Source: Flavobacteriales bacterium
GTDB lineage: Bacteria; Bacteroidota; Bacteroidia; Flavobacteriales_F; PHOS-HE28
DNA length: 59,923 bases
Assembly (NCBI GenBank): GCA_016713865.1
Contig: JADJOG010000015.1
Coordinates: 1 to 59,923 of the forward strand
Direction of reading: 5' to 3'
Below the pieces are notes generated by a model that saw only the letters and a list, made by a program, of their open reading frames with translations, ran no database searches and was not told the origin of the DNA. Position numbers and translations under genes: made by a program. Shown piece by piece: positions 34,717 to 44,600 of this stretch; position 1 is the stretch's first letter; each line of letters begins with the position of its first letter.

Positions 34717-35222
34717 ACGCCTGGACCTACCCTTTGCTCGCCTTCGCGCTGCTGACCTCAATGCATGCACGCGCGCAAACCACAGCTGAGGACTACTTCA
34801 ACAAGGCGGCGCGCGAATACGTGAAGGAAGAGAAGATCGCGGCGTTGCGCACGCTGGATCAAGGCTTGCGCGCGCACCCGGGCGATGCACGCATGCGAAA
34901 TCTGGCGGAGGCGATCATGAAAGAACAACAGCAGCAGCAACAGCAGCAATCCGCGCAGCAGCAACAGTAGCAGGAAAAGCAACAGCAGGAGCAACAGCAG
35001 AATCAGTAGGAGCAGAGCGGCCAACAAGAGCAACAGGTCCAAGAGAGCGACCCTGGCGAGCAGCGCGAAGGGGAAGAGCGGCAAGCGCGCAAAGGGGAAC
35101 TCACGAAAGAAGAAGCCGAACGGATCCTTGATGCGCTGGACCGGCGCGAGCAGGATGTGCAGCAGCAAGTCCGAGCGCGCATGCGGTCTGCGCGGAAATC
35201 CACAAGCGACAAAGACTGGTGA
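34713..35222 (+). CDS. Q-rich Bat-operon exported protein with two in-frame TAGs
   Basis: A signal peptide (PLLAFALLTSMHARAQ) leads into a TPR-like segment (AAREYVKEEKIAALRTLDQGLRAHPGD) and a long Gln-rich tract. Two TAG codons (34968-34970 and 35007-35009) sit among CAG/CAA codons in that tract. After them the same frame stays open and reads a family-like end, ELTKEEAERILDALDRREQDV and a final SDKDW. That end, the phase and the 2-bp gap to batD argue for one 169-residue gene whose CAG codons were changed to TAG, or misread. It would be exported and act with BatC, BatD and BatE. Confidence 0.75.
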
Positions 35223-35224
35223 GC

Positions 35225-36958
35225 ATGAAGTACCGCTTCCTCATCGGCGCGCTCGCATGGCTGATCGCTTCGGCATCGGTTCTAGCGCAAGAGATCACCT
35301 TCACCGCGAGCGTTGATCGCACGGCGATCGCCGCTGGCGACCAGCTTCGGCTGACCGTCACGTTAGCCAACGCGCAGGAGCGCTTCACGGCGCCTGACCT
35401 GGACGGGCTTGTGGTGGTGGCCGGTCCGCACGAGAGCAGCAGCTTCAACTTCATCAACGGGCGCAGCACCAGCACGGTCACGCGAACATGGGTGCTCACG
35501 GCAACGCAACCCGGCAAATACACTATCGGCCCGGCGCGCGTGAAGGTGATGCGTGGCGTGATCGAAACGGACCCCATCACCATTGAAGTGAGCAAAGGCA
35601 ACGCCCCGCAAGGAAGCGCCGACGTGCAGCGCGCGCAACAGAGCGACCCCAACCTCTTCATCATCGTATCGCTGAGCAAAGGCAAAGCATACGTGGGCGA
35701 GCCGGTGGTTGCCTCATACCATGTGTACAACCGCTATTCGAGCGTTGAGCAAACCGGAAGCACGCCACCGCAGCTGAACGGGTTCTGGAGCGAAGAGCTC
35801 GATGCGAGCCAGGCGCGCGCGGAGGACAAGATCGTGAACGGCCTGCAGTACCGCGTGGTGCTGGTGAAGCAGCAGCTGCTCCTGCCGCAACGCCCTGGGA
35901 AGCTGCGGATCGAACCCATGACATTGAGCTGCGTGGTGAACCGCTCCTTCTTCAATCGCGGCACTCCCTTGGACGTTCGCAGCAATGCCATCGAATTCAC
36001 GGCCATGCCATTGCCTCCCGGCGCGCCCGCTGATTTCTCGGGTGCCGTTGGCGAATTCAGCCTCGACCTGCAGGCCGACCGCACGCAAGCGAAAGCGCAT
36101 GAGGCCATCGAAGTGAATGTGAAGCTGAGCGGCAAAGGCAATCTCAAGCTGATCGAGGCGCCGCGCCCATCGTTCCCCAGCGACTTCGAGGCCTATGAGC
36201 CGAAGGTGAACGACCGCATCACCGTGAACGCCTCGGGCATGAGCGGATCACGCGGCTTCCAATACACCGTGATCCCGCGCCACGATGGCCGCTTCGATCT
36301 GGGCTCATTGAGCCTCTCCTACTTCGACCCGAAGACGGCCACCTACAAGCAATTGCGCAGCCAGCCGCTCGTGGTTGAGGTGCTCCCTGGCGAAGGTGGA
36401 CCATCCTCCGCGCCAACGATGACCATGCGCACCGATGTGATCGACCTCGACCATGACATCCGCTTCATCCGCACCGGCGATGGTCTGTTGCGAGCGAAGG
36501 GCAAGCACCTGTTCGGAAGCTGGCCTTGGATCGCTGGCATGACAACACCATTATTGCTCGTGCTCGGCTTCCTCGGCTGGGATTCGCGCAGGCAGCGTTT
36601 GGCTGGCGATGCCGAGGCCATGCGTCGCTCGCGTGCCGAGAAACTTGCGCGCCACCGACTACGCCAAGCCGCAGATGCGCTCAAGAGCGGCAGCAAAGCC
36701 GAATTCTACAGCGCGCTTTCGAAGGCACTGCATGGTTATGCCACGGACAAGTTCACATTGGGCGCCGCTGGCGTGACCGAAGAGGCGCTCATTGCACGCT
36801 TGACCACCGACGAAGGACGCACTGCGGCCAAGGACTATGTCAAGCTGATCGCTGCCTGCGACATGGCGCGCTTCGCACCGGTGGAAGAGCTTCCGCGCGA
36901 AGAGCTGTACGATCAGGCACTCGTCCTAATTCAGCAAATCGACCGCATAGCCCGATGA
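35225..36958 (+). CDS. batD: BatD protein
   Basis: The 577-residue protein has a signal peptide (LIGALAWLIASASVLAQ), then several BatD/oxygen-tolerance beta-sandwich domains (EITFTASVDRTAIAAGDQLRLTVTL, VVVAGPHESSSFNFINGRSTSTVTRTWVLTATQPGKYTIGPA, VGEPVVASYHVYNRYSSVEQTG). A C-terminal membrane helix (IAGMTTPLLLVLGFLGW, near 440) is followed by a cytosolic helical domain. The signature is that of the BatD (DUF3999-like) family. An ATG at 35225 follows the stop of the previous gene by 2 bp. Confidence 0.93.
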   Translation: MKYRFLIGALAWLIASASVLAQEITFTASVDRTAIAAGDQLRLTVTLANAQERFTAPDLDGLVVVAGPHESSSFNFINGRSTSTVTRTWVLTATQPGKYTIGPARVKVMRGVIETDPITIEVSKGNAPQGSADVQRAQQSDPNLFIIVSLSKGKAYVGEPVVASYHVYNRYSSVEQTGSTPPQLNGFWSEELDASQARAEDKIVNGLQYRVVLVKQQLLLPQRPGKLRIEPMTLSCVVNRSFFNRGTPLDVRSNAIEFTAMPLPPGAPADFSGAVGEFSLDLQADRTQAKAHEAIEVNVKLSGKGNLKLIEAPRPSFPSDFEAYEPKVNDRITVNASGMSGSRGFQYTVIPRHDGRFDLGSLSLSYFDPKTATYKQLRSQPLVVEVLPGEGGPSSAPTMTMRTDVIDLDHDIRFIRTGDGLLRAKGKHLFGSWPWIAGMTTPLLLVLGFLGWDSRRQRLAGDAEAMRRSRAEKLARHRLRQAADALKSGSKAEFYSALSKALHGYATDKFTLGAAGVTEEALIARLTTDEGRTAAKDYVKLIAACDMARFAPVEELPREELYDQALVLIQQIDRIAR

Positions 36959-37719
36959 ACGCACGCCAGATCCTGTTCGCCGCCGCGATCGGCATGGCTC
37001 CGCTCGCTAAGGCCATTACAAAGCCTCAAGCAGACTCGCTGCTCGCAGCGGGACAGCAACTGTACATCGCAGGCGACCATCAGGGCGCGCTTAACGCGCT
37101 GCTCACCATAGAAGCCGACTTCGATTCACCTGCTCTCCAACTCTCGATCGGCAATGCTTGGTACAAGCTGGGCAACATCCCGAACGCGATCCTCCATTTC
37201 GAGCGCGGACTGCTCCTTGATCCAAGCGATGCCGACCTGCGCGCCAACCGCGATCTCGCGAACAGTCAGGTGAAGGACAAGCTGCCAGGTGCCGCTGACC
37301 ATGCCTTCGCCCGGCGGTGGCAGGAACTGCGTGCCGGTTCTGATCCTGACCAATGGGCGCTTAGGGCATTATGGCTGATGACGATCACATGCTTGCTCAT
37401 CATCTCGAGCCGACTCATCCGTTCGCGTCCTGCACGTCGCGCTGCTCAAGTCGCTGCCGCTATGTGCGCCATGCTCCTCATGATCAGTATCGCTTTTGCG
37501 GCCGCGCGTCATCGGCACTCGGCGGTGCGCGATACCGCGATCATCATGGCGCCTCGCATGGATGCTCGCGCTGAACCGGCAGAAGGCGCCAAGCCGCTCT
37601 TCATCCTGCACAAGGGTGCGAAGGTTGAAGTGCGAGACAGCATGAATGGCTGGAACGAGGTGCGCCTTCCCAACGGCAGTGTGGGCTGGATGCCAGCGAG
37701 CGCGATGGAGCGGATCTGA
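36955..37719 (+). CDS. batE: BatE, TPR + SH3 protein
   Basis: The 254-residue protein has a signal peptide (ILFAAAIGMAPLAKA) and a TPR region (QQLYIAGDHQGALNALLTIEADFDSPALQLSIGNAWYKLGNIPNAILHFERGLLLDPSDADLRANRDLA). Two membrane helices follow (LWLMTITCLLIISSRLI and AAMCAMLLMISIAFAAA), then a C-terminal SH3-like domain (FILHKGAKVEVRDSMNGWNEVRLPNGSVGWMPASAMERI). This layout is that of BatE, last gene of Bat operons. It overlaps batD by 4 bp. Its stop is 12 bp from the convergent giant gene. Confidence 0.9.
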   Translation: MNARQILFAAAIGMAPLAKAITKPQADSLLAAGQQLYIAGDHQGALNALLTIEADFDSPALQLSIGNAWYKLGNIPNAILHFERGLLLDPSDADLRANRDLANSQVKDKLPGAADHAFARRWQELRAGSDPDQWALRALWLMTITCLLIISSRLIRSRPARRAAQVAAAMCAMLLMISIAFAAARHRHSAVRDTAIIMAPRMDARAEPAEGAKPLFILHKGAKVEVRDSMNGWNEVRLPNGSVGWMPASAMERI

Positions 37720-37730
37720 ACCAAAGCGAA

Positions 37731-40700
37731 TCAGCGCTCAACCATCAGCTTCACCGTGAGCACCGCATCGCCTGCCACCACCCGGCAGAAGTAGAGGCCA
37801 GCAGCCCGTTCGCGTGCATGCCATACGAGCCGAGCGGTGCCATCATCCGGCACAATGCCGCTCGCGATCGATTCCACAAGGCTGCCATCCATTGCGTACA
37901 CATCGGCGACCAAGCGCTCGCCCGGGAACAAGCCCGTGGCGATCAATGTGGTGCTTTGCGTGAACGGATTCGGGAAGGCGATCAGGCTTCCTCCATCGGA
38001 AATCAACTCAGGCGCATCGCCTGTTGGCTGAAGCACGAGCAAGCTGCCTGGGCAAGTGAGATAGCCATTGCTCATGGTTCCGCCTTGGTATCCGTTATTG
38101 ATGTTCGCGATCGCGGAGGCGATGGTGACCAATGGGTATTGCGCGACGCAGCCACCAATCGCCTGATCGGCATGGTTCACCAGTTGCTGAACGGTCCAAC
38201 CAGAGAAGGTGCCGGATGAGATCAGCATGTTCTTCAATTGAACCGATGGTGCTGCGAATGCCGCATTCAATTCATCCATGCGCACGCTGATCTTCAGCGC
38301 GGTGAGGTGACCAAGCAAGGTGTTGCTGATCGTGGCTCCCGGATCAACCGTTGTGCCCGCAGGCAATAGCGCCGCCGTGCCCGTGGTAGGCAGCGTGTTA
38401 TTCACCGCTTCCGCCGAAGTGAAACGCAACAGGCGCCCGCTGCAACCCACCGTGAGGAAGTTCGGCGCGGGGAACGCTGCCGCGAACTGACTCACGAGAT
38501 AGTTCGCCGGATTGGAGCCGCTCGGATTCGAGCCCCAAACACCTTGTGTTTCCGTGCGGATTCCTGTGCAGGATGGCGCGCCGACCGTAATGGTGGTGGA
38601 GCAGGTCGCATTGCATCCATTGGCACCGGTCACGGTCGCGGTATAGGTTCCTGAAGCTGACACCGCTGCCGTGGCCGTGGTCTGCACCGGCGATGTGCTC
38701 CACGAGTAGCTGTACGGTGTGGTGCCGCCAGAAGCCGATACGGAAACCGTGCTCGCCGCAGCGTTCGCGCTGCATGAAACAGTTGGGCGAGCATTCACCG
38801 TCAAAGTGGTGTTCGCGCTCGTGTTGCTGCATCCTCCATTGGTAACCACTACGGAATACGCGCCAGCAGCGGCCGCTGCATAGCTCGATGAGGTAGCACC
38901 GCCGATCGCCGTGCCATTCAGGCGCCATTGATAGGTGAAGCCCGTTCCTGTGTTCGCATTCAACGTTACACTACCTCCGCTGCAGAAGGTGGTGGCTCCG
39001 CCAGCCGTGATGGTGGCAGCAGGAACACTAGTCACTGTCACAGTTGTTCCGGCGGAGGTGGTCGAGCATCCGCCCGATGTGACCACCACAGTGTAGGTGC
39101 CGCTCGTATTCGCCGAGTAGCTGCTCGCGGTGGCGCCACTGATGTTCGTGCCGTTGTTGCGCCATTGAAGGTGAGACCCGTGCCGGTATTGGCGTTGAAC
39201 ACAACGCTTCCGCCGATGCAGAACGACGTGGGGCCTCCTGCTGTGATCGCTGCTGTTGGCGCCGCATTCACCGTGACCGCAACACCTGATGATGTCGTGC
39301 TGCAACCGCCGTTGGACACGACCACGGTATACGTGCCCGCCGTTGTGGCTGCATACGTGCTCGCCGTGGCGCCGGAGATGCTGGTGCCGTTGCGCCGCCA
39401 TTGATAGGTGAGGCCCGTGCCCGTATTCGCGCTCAAGTTCACGCTGCCGCCATTGCAGAATGTTGTGGCGCCGCCCGCCGTAATCGATGCCGTAGGCGCA
39501 GCGCTCACGCTAACGGCGGTGGCCGCCGATGTGGTTGAGCAGCCGTTGCTGGTAACCACCACGGTGTAGCTGCCTGCAGCAGTGGCCGTGTAACTCGCTG
39601 CTGTGGCTCCGCTGATGCTCGTGCCGTTATTCCGCCATTGATAAGTGAAGCCTGTGCCGCTGTTGGCATTCAACACAACACTGCCACCCGAGCAGAAGCT
39701 CGTGCTTCCACCAGCAGTGATCGAAGCGGTTGGCGATGCGCTGACCGTAACGTTGGTGGTGACCGAGGTGGCGGTGCAACCTGCATTGTTCACCACTACG
39801 CTATATGCACCAGCTGCCGATGCGGTGTATGTGTTCGAGGTAGCGCCGGTAATGTTCGTTCCGTTGTTGCGCCACTGGTAGGTGAAGCCCGTACCAGTTG
39901 GGGCGGTGAGCGCGACGCTTCCTCCGCTGCAGAAGATTGTGGACCCGCTGGAGCTTATGGTCGTGGATGGCGTGGTGCCGATCGTGACCGGCACTCCTGA
40001 TGAAATGGCGCTGCATCCGCTCGCTGTCACCTGCACCGAGTAGGTGCCAGCTTGCGACGCCGTGTAACTGCTGGCCGTCGCGCCACTGATGTTCGTGCCA
40101 TCACGGCGCCATTGATAGGTATAGCCCGTTCCTGTCGAAGCGCTCAAGGCAACACTGCCTCCCGTGCAGAAACCCGTTGGGCCACCCGCCGTGATCGCTG
40201 CTGTTGGCGCCGCGCTCACTACTACCGAGGTGGCCGCGGAAGTTGAGCTGCATCCGTTCGCCGTAACCACAACGGTATACGAGCCTGCGGCCGAAGCCGT
40301 ATAGCTGGAGGCCGTGGCACCGCTGATATTCGTTCCGTTGTTGCGCCATTGGTAGGTGTACCCCGTGCCCGTTGAAGCACTTAGGAGCACACTACCGCCC
40401 GCGCAGAAAGTTGTCGCTCCTCCGGCGGTGACGGTTGCAGAGGGTGTTGGTGTGACGGAAACAGCGGTGCCGGACGAAGTGCTGGTGCAACCATTACTCG
40501 TCACATCAACGGTATAGGTGCCTGCCACGCTCGCCGTATAGCTGGCGGCAGTGGCGCCGCTGATCACGGTGCCATCGCGCTTCCACACATAGGTGATGCC
40601 CGTTCCCGTGCTCGCATTGAGCACCACGCTGCCGCCGGAGCACAATGGGGTGGATCCAGCAGGCGTGATGGTTGCAGCCACGCTGCTCGCCGTGCCCACG

Positions 40701-43267
40701 CACTGGCAGTTGCTGTTCCAGGCGTCGTTCACCGTGCATGCGTTACCATCATTGCATGCGGTGCCAGGCATTGCGGTGCCGCCCACGACGCCGGCGCAAT
40801 CGACCTGCTGCGAGGAGCAGCCCGCGCCGGTGAACTTGTACACGATCTTCGATTTATAGGGCTGCAGTGTGAAAGAGGCTCCCTGGATCACGCCCTCCAC
40901 ATCCTTCCAGCAGCCCGGCGGCAGGCTGAACGATTGAGCGGTGGCCGTCTCGTTCACATACAGCTTGTGCATGTCGTTGGGATCCACTGGTGCAACCGTT
41001 ACGCGATGCAGCTGCACATTATCCACCCAATACTGCGGCTGCAGGTAAGAGTGGATGAACTGGATCATGGAGGGGTCCGATAGATTGGCTTGGAAGTGCC
41101 ATTCCAGATCGCGGCGTTGCGTGTCATAAGGCACATCGCGGGCATCGATCACGTTGTTGTTCACCAACTGGCTCTGCCCTTTCACGCCCGCATTGAGGTT
41201 GCCATGGATATTCGATTGCAGGCTGAAACGCAACCGGTACCATTGGCCATTCTGGATGCTGAAGTAATTCGAGCTCCGGTTGTTGAAAGTGGAGTACTGA
41301 CTGTTGTTGGGCAGGTACGCCTTCAGTGCGCCGCCATCGAGGTAGGTGAGATCGCGGGTCAGGGTTCCATTGTAAGGCCAACCTGTCCAGCCGGTCACAT
41401 CGGTGCCGAAGGTCCCATTAGCCACCAGATTCGTGCTCAGCTCGCTCACGGTAGCGTAGGTATCCTGACGTAACGGATGTCGGGCGCTGCCTGCGTCCTC
41501 GCTGAACTGCGCCGCGAACCGCTCCATGCTGAAGAACTCGCGGGTACCGGGTGCGAAATGATGGATCTGTATGCTGAGCTCGTTGTAAGGATTGAAGTAA
41601 CGGTTGTTCGAGAAGGTGCCGAAATCAACCAGCGTGGCGCCATACACATTCGTCTGCAGCATGCAGTTCTGCTCGCGAGTCAGCGAATACATGATATTGC
41701 CGCTATAGATCGTATTGAAGGAAGGAACGAAGTAGGGGGGCGAACCGCCAGGCGTGTTGTAATTGGAGTGATCGGAGATGCTTAATTGATACTTCCGGTT
41801 ATTGAAGAGCGTATTGTTCCGGATGATGTTTCCCGAACTGAGCATCGTGTGATCCACATAGATGCCCGCGGTTGAGCAATCCGAAACCGTATTGCCTTCG
41901 ACCAGCGTGTTGGTGGTGGTGATGTTCCCGAAGTAGATGCCGTAGCCGATCTGGAAGTAGGCCTGGATCTGCGGCGCTGTCGTGGTGAACACGCCTCCCA
42001 CATCGCTCACGATATTGTCGCGGATGATCATGCCATCGGTATTGTCGATGGCGATGGCACCTCCATCGTTCAGGATGGCCAGGCAGTGCTTCACCACGTT
42101 CCGCTCGATTCGCGTATTCGTGTATGCGGCGATGCCGATGTATCCGATGTTCTCCAGGCGATTGTCGGTTACCACCATGCCGGTGCCGTTCACGCGCAGG
42201 CCGAAGTAGCCCCAGTTGCTTTCGCCCCAGCCCGGCCAAAGGCAGGCATCAGTGATCGTATTGTTCGTGAAGGTGCTGTTGTTGTCGATCAGGAATACCG
42301 CCGTTGTCAGCGTGCGGCGAACCGTATTATGGTGGAAATCCTGGACCGAGCCCGTGCTGTAGATCGCACGATAGGTATCCTCCATGGTGCAATAGGCCAC
42401 CTCGATGTTATCGGTCACGCTCATCCGCACCGAAGCATCGACCTGATGCCTGAAGTCGAGATTGAGAACGCGGGCATGCCGGCGCTGGTAACCGAAGTAG
42501 ATGCCGAAATCCTGATGCGCCGCCTCGATGAGATTGCCAGCGGGCGAGGTGTTGTTGGGGAACCACGCATACAGCGTAGTGGTCGCTTTATCGTAATACC
42601 ACTCTCCAGCAGCATCGAGCAAGCTCAGCTTATTACGCAAGAAATATCCCCAGGTCTGGTTGCCCACGTTATTGCCAGTACTGGTGTGCGTGAGCGAGGT
42701 TCCTGTATGGGCCGACACAAAGGCCGTATCATAGCTCCAATTCGTTGTCCGGATCACCAACGTCGATCCCGTGAAATACCCGCTTCCCTGTGTGATGTCA
42801 GAATCGGTGGTGGTGGTACCCGTGTGGCTGTTGGTGAAGAGCCATTGCCCAGCGTTCGGGAATCGCGCCAGCTCCATGCGCTCTCCGTTGAAGTAGATCT
42901 GCTTCACGGCCTGCGTCACCGTGGCCTTCCAGATGTTGCCGCTGTGCTGCGTCCAATTTGACACCTGCACGCTGCCTGCGATCACGGGGTCGGCTCCCGT
43001 TCCATAAGCACCGATGACGATCTTATTCGATGCAGTGCCCGATCCGTTGATATTGATCCTTCCGCGGAAGATACCGCCGCGCTCGAAGAGGATCTGCGTG
43101 CCGGCCGTGATGCCAGTGCCGAGCTGGTTCACGCGTTCGATGGTCTTCCACGGTGTGCTCGTGCTTGTGCCATTGTTCGTGTCGCTACCGTTTGGCGACA
43201 CGTAGTAAACGACGGCGCCAGCTTCTGAAACACAGACCAGCAAGAGAGCGAGAAGGAGATTGCGCAT
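37731..43267 (-). CDS. Giant T9SS surface protein: beta-helix + Ig-like repeats (frameshifted)
   Basis: Read with one frameshift near 39170, this is a protein of about 1,845 residues. It has a signal peptide (LLALLLVCVSEAGA), a right-handed parallel beta-helix of many short strands (residues about 20-600), and a beta-sandwich carbohydrate-binding-like domain (VAVTGWTGWPYNG to VDNVQLHRV). Then come eight Ig-like repeats of about 79 residues starting TAGGxTxFCxGGSV, a divergent ninth, and a C-terminal type A T9SS sorting domain (AFPNPFTQSTTLIATGLFPGERLVADVYAMDGSLV, ending KLMVER). It is exported and probably anchored on the cell surface; beta-helix proteins of this kind often bind or cut polysaccharide. 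The break (TTCAATGG for TTCCAATGG) is in a repeat and may be a misassembly. Confidence 0.87.
38800..40690 (-). repeat. Eight tandem Ig-like coding repeats, 237-bp unit
   Basis: Within the giant gene, units of about 79 codons follow one another, each with a Cys near the start (TTFCSGGSV) and a second near residue 65 (SNGCS), which probably form a disulfide per domain. Units 2, 5, 6 and 7 are very similar at the DNA level; the ninth unit (SCSANAAASTVSVSASGG) is divergent. Recent unit duplication or exchange would explain this, and it makes assembly here error-prone. Confidence 0.8.
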
Positions 43268-43625
43268 ATGGGGAGGTCAGGTGCGTTTGAACAGGTGCGA
43301 AATTGGCCCCAAGGCCCCGCTGGACGCGGGTTTCACCCAGCCTGATAACCAACAATTCGACCAGCAGCGGGCTATACCCGCCCAACCGGTGAAGCACCCG
43401 ACAGACAGGCGGTTGCGGCCTGAACAAGGCGAAGCGCCATCGCAAATGGGCTGTTAATAACCCTTGGGCCTGTCAATGGAAGCAATCAACAGGTGCAAAC
43501 GACTGATGAAAGTGCATTTGATCGCGATAGTGAATTCTATTACCGAACTGGAGCGGTGGAGGAAAGCCCGGTGAAAATGGATGCAAACCCACCCGAAATA
43601 GGGTTCATCATCCATGAATGGCGTC
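43268..43625. other. Gap upstream of the giant gene; no gene seen
   Basis: This gap of about 360 bp has no recognisable coding sequence in any frame. It should contain the promoter of the giant gene. I found no convincing TAnnTTTG box; the nearest is CCAATTTCG on the minus strand. It borders the tRNA cluster. Confidence 0.4.
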
Positions 43626-43692
43626 AATCCCGCCCGGATTCGAACCAAGGACCGTCCCGCTGAGACAGCGGGATGCTCTATCCGATGGCTAC
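43626..43692 (-). pseudogene. tRNA-Arg-like unit (outer copy)
   Basis: The T arm (GGTTCGAATCC) and variable region (CGGTCC) match the true tRNA-Arg next door. A D-arm remnant (GTAGCCATCGGATAGAGCA) is recognisable. The anticodon arm is replaced by a 19-nt palindrome (43655-43673), giving no uridine at position 33. The acceptor stem does not pair. Not expected to be functional. Confidence 0.55.
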
Positions 43693-43696
43693 GCGC

Positions 43697-43766
43697 GATC
43701 CCGCTTGGATTCGAACCAAGGACCGTCCCGCTGAGACAGCGGGATGCTCTTTCCACTCATCACGCG
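43697..43766 (-). pseudogene. tRNA-Arg-like unit (inner copy)
   Basis: Its 3' half (TTGGTTCGAATCCAAGCGGGATC) is identical to that of tRNA-Arg(TCT), in direct tandem with it. The anticodon arm is the palindrome TCCCGCTGAGACAGCGGGA (+ strand, 43726-43744). The D arm is degenerate (GATGAGTGGAAAGAGCA) and the 5' acceptor strand is missing. It is probably a non-functional tandem copy. Confidence 0.55.
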
Positions 43767-43840
<74 letters not shown>

Positions 43841-43875
43841 AAAGGCCGCAAAGGTGGCAAGGAAAAAGGGCTGCA

Positions 43876-44121
43876 CTACGGATCCTGCATGCGGCGAAGC
43901 GCCAGTTCCCGTCGCTTGCAGCGCTTGAGCATGTTCTCGAAGGACATCGCTTCGCCCTTGCTAGCGAACTCCCGCACGGCTAACACCTTCCATGGGCCGC
44001 GCCCTTTGGTCGCATGTGATTGGTTGCCGTTATGACGCGCCAAGCGATCGGCCAAATCTGCGGTGTGGCCGTAATACCAGCGGCCTGTGCTCTCCGATTC
44101 GATGATGTACACCGTGTACAC
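43876..44121 (-). CDS. Small GIY-YIG nuclease-domain protein, copy 1
   Basis: The 81-residue protein is a stand-alone GIY-YIG domain (COG2827 type). YTVYIIE starts it, YYGHTADLADRLARHN carries the second half of the motif with the conserved Arg, and GPWKVLAVREFASKGEAMSFENMLKR contains the catalytic Glu region. Such proteins are frequent next to tRNA genes in Bacteroidota; their role is unknown. The start codon corresponding to copy 2's ATG is GTG here (a TTG further upstream is also possible). About 90% identical to copy 2, 352 bp away. Confidence 0.85.
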   Translation of the reverse strand: MYTVYIIESESTGRWYYGHTADLADRLARHNGNQSHATKGRGPWKVLAVREFASKGEAMSFENMLKRCKRRELALRRMQDP

Positions 44122-44130
44122 GCAATGCAA

Positions 44131-44157
44131 GAAAGCCGACCATGGGTCGGCTCTCTT
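44131..44157 (-). terminator. Hairpin between tRNA-Pro-like unit and GIY-YIG copy 1
   Basis: AGCCGACC pairs with GGTCGGCT (loop ATG) at 44134-44152, with a flanking CTCTCTT/AAGA extension holding one mismatch. It follows the 3' end of the tRNA-like unit on the minus strand, so it looks like a tRNA terminator. Confidence 0.6.
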
Positions 44158-44161
44158 ATTG

Positions 44162-44237
44162 TCGGGGCGGCCAGATTCGAACTGACGACCTTCCCGCCGC
44201 CGCGGCGGGACGCGAGACCGGGCTACGCTACGCCGCT
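44162..44237 (-). pseudogene. tRNA-Pro-like unit with palindromic anticodon arm
   Basis: The T arm, variable region and 3' acceptor strand are identical to tRNA-Pro(TGG) at 44514-44587. The D arm differs by one base. The 5' acceptor strand reads AGCGGCG, with two mismatches. The anticodon arm is a 19-nt palindrome (44192-44210, TCCCGC-7-GCGGGA), 2 nt longer than normal and lacking T33. Its 5' end overlaps the 3' end of GIY-YIG copy 2. Confidence 0.6.
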
Positions 44238-44473
44238 TCCATGCGGCGCAAAGCCAACTCTCGACGCTTGCAGCGCTTGAGCATGTTATCGAAGGACATC
44301 GCTTCGCCCTTGCTAGCGAACTCCCGCACGGCTAACACCTTCCATGGGCCGCGCCCTTTGGTCGCATGTGATTGGTTGCCGTTATGACGCGCCAAGCGAT
44401 CGGCCATGTCTTCGGTGTGGCCGTAATACCAACGGCCAGTGCTCTCCGATTCGATGATGTACACCGTGTACAT
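44228..44473 (-). CDS. Small GIY-YIG nuclease-domain protein, copy 2
   Basis: The 81-residue stand-alone GIY-YIG domain starts MYTVYIIESESTGRWYYGHTEDM and has the same Arg (ADRLARHN) and Glu-bearing segment (SKGEAMSFDNMLKRCKRRELALRRM) as copy 1, differing at about six residues. It begins with ATG at 44473. Its last codons overlap the 5' end of the tRNA-Pro-like unit. A role in tRNA-gene-associated recombination or repair is possible but unproven. Confidence 0.87.
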   Translation of the reverse strand: MYTVYIIESESTGRWYYGHTEDMADRLARHNGNQSHATKGRGPWKVLAVREFASKGEAMSFDNMLKRCKRRELALRRMEAA

Positions 44474-44480
44474 GCAATGC

Positions 44481-44509
44481 AAGAGAGCCGACCATGGGTC
44501 GGCTCTCTT
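44481..44509 (-). terminator. Hairpin after tRNA-Pro(TGG)
   Basis: A 13-bp stem AAGAGAGCCGACC / GGTCGGCTCTCTT with loop ATG lies 4 nt past the tRNA-Pro 3' end and before GIY-YIG copy 2 on the minus strand. Confidence 0.7.
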
Positions 44510-44513
44510 GTTG

Positions 44514-44587
44514 TCGGGGCGGCCAGATTCGAACTGACGACCTCCTGCTCCCAAAGCAGGCGCGATACCGGGCTACGCTACGCCCCG
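44514..44587 (-). tRNA. tRNA-Pro(TGG)
   Basis: The acceptor stem is CGGGGCG with CGCCCCG, 7 bp, discriminator A. The D arm reads AGCGTAGCCCGGTATCGCG. The anticodon arm is CCTGC-TTTGGGA-GCAGG, so the anticodon is TGG with T33. The T arm is GTCAG-TTCGAAT-CTGGC. All pairs are normal. CCA is not encoded. Confidence 0.93.
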
Positions 44588-44600
44588 AAGTCCCTTGTCC

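Larger units (their letters stand above)
43889..44584. repeat. 352-bp tandem direct repeat: GIY-YIG gene + tRNA-Pro
   Basis: Two adjacent copies (about 43889-44240 and 44241-44584) each carry a GIY-YIG gene, a GCCGACC hairpin and a tRNA-Pro or tRNA-Pro-like sequence. The offset is 352 bp at every point checked. Only the right copy keeps a normal tRNA anticodon arm and an ATG start. Confidence 0.88.

Noticed and set aside
38800..40690. CRISPR-like array in the regularly repeated DNA
   Set aside because: The repeats are 237 bp, in frame, and encode Ig-like domains; there are no short repeats with unique spacers.
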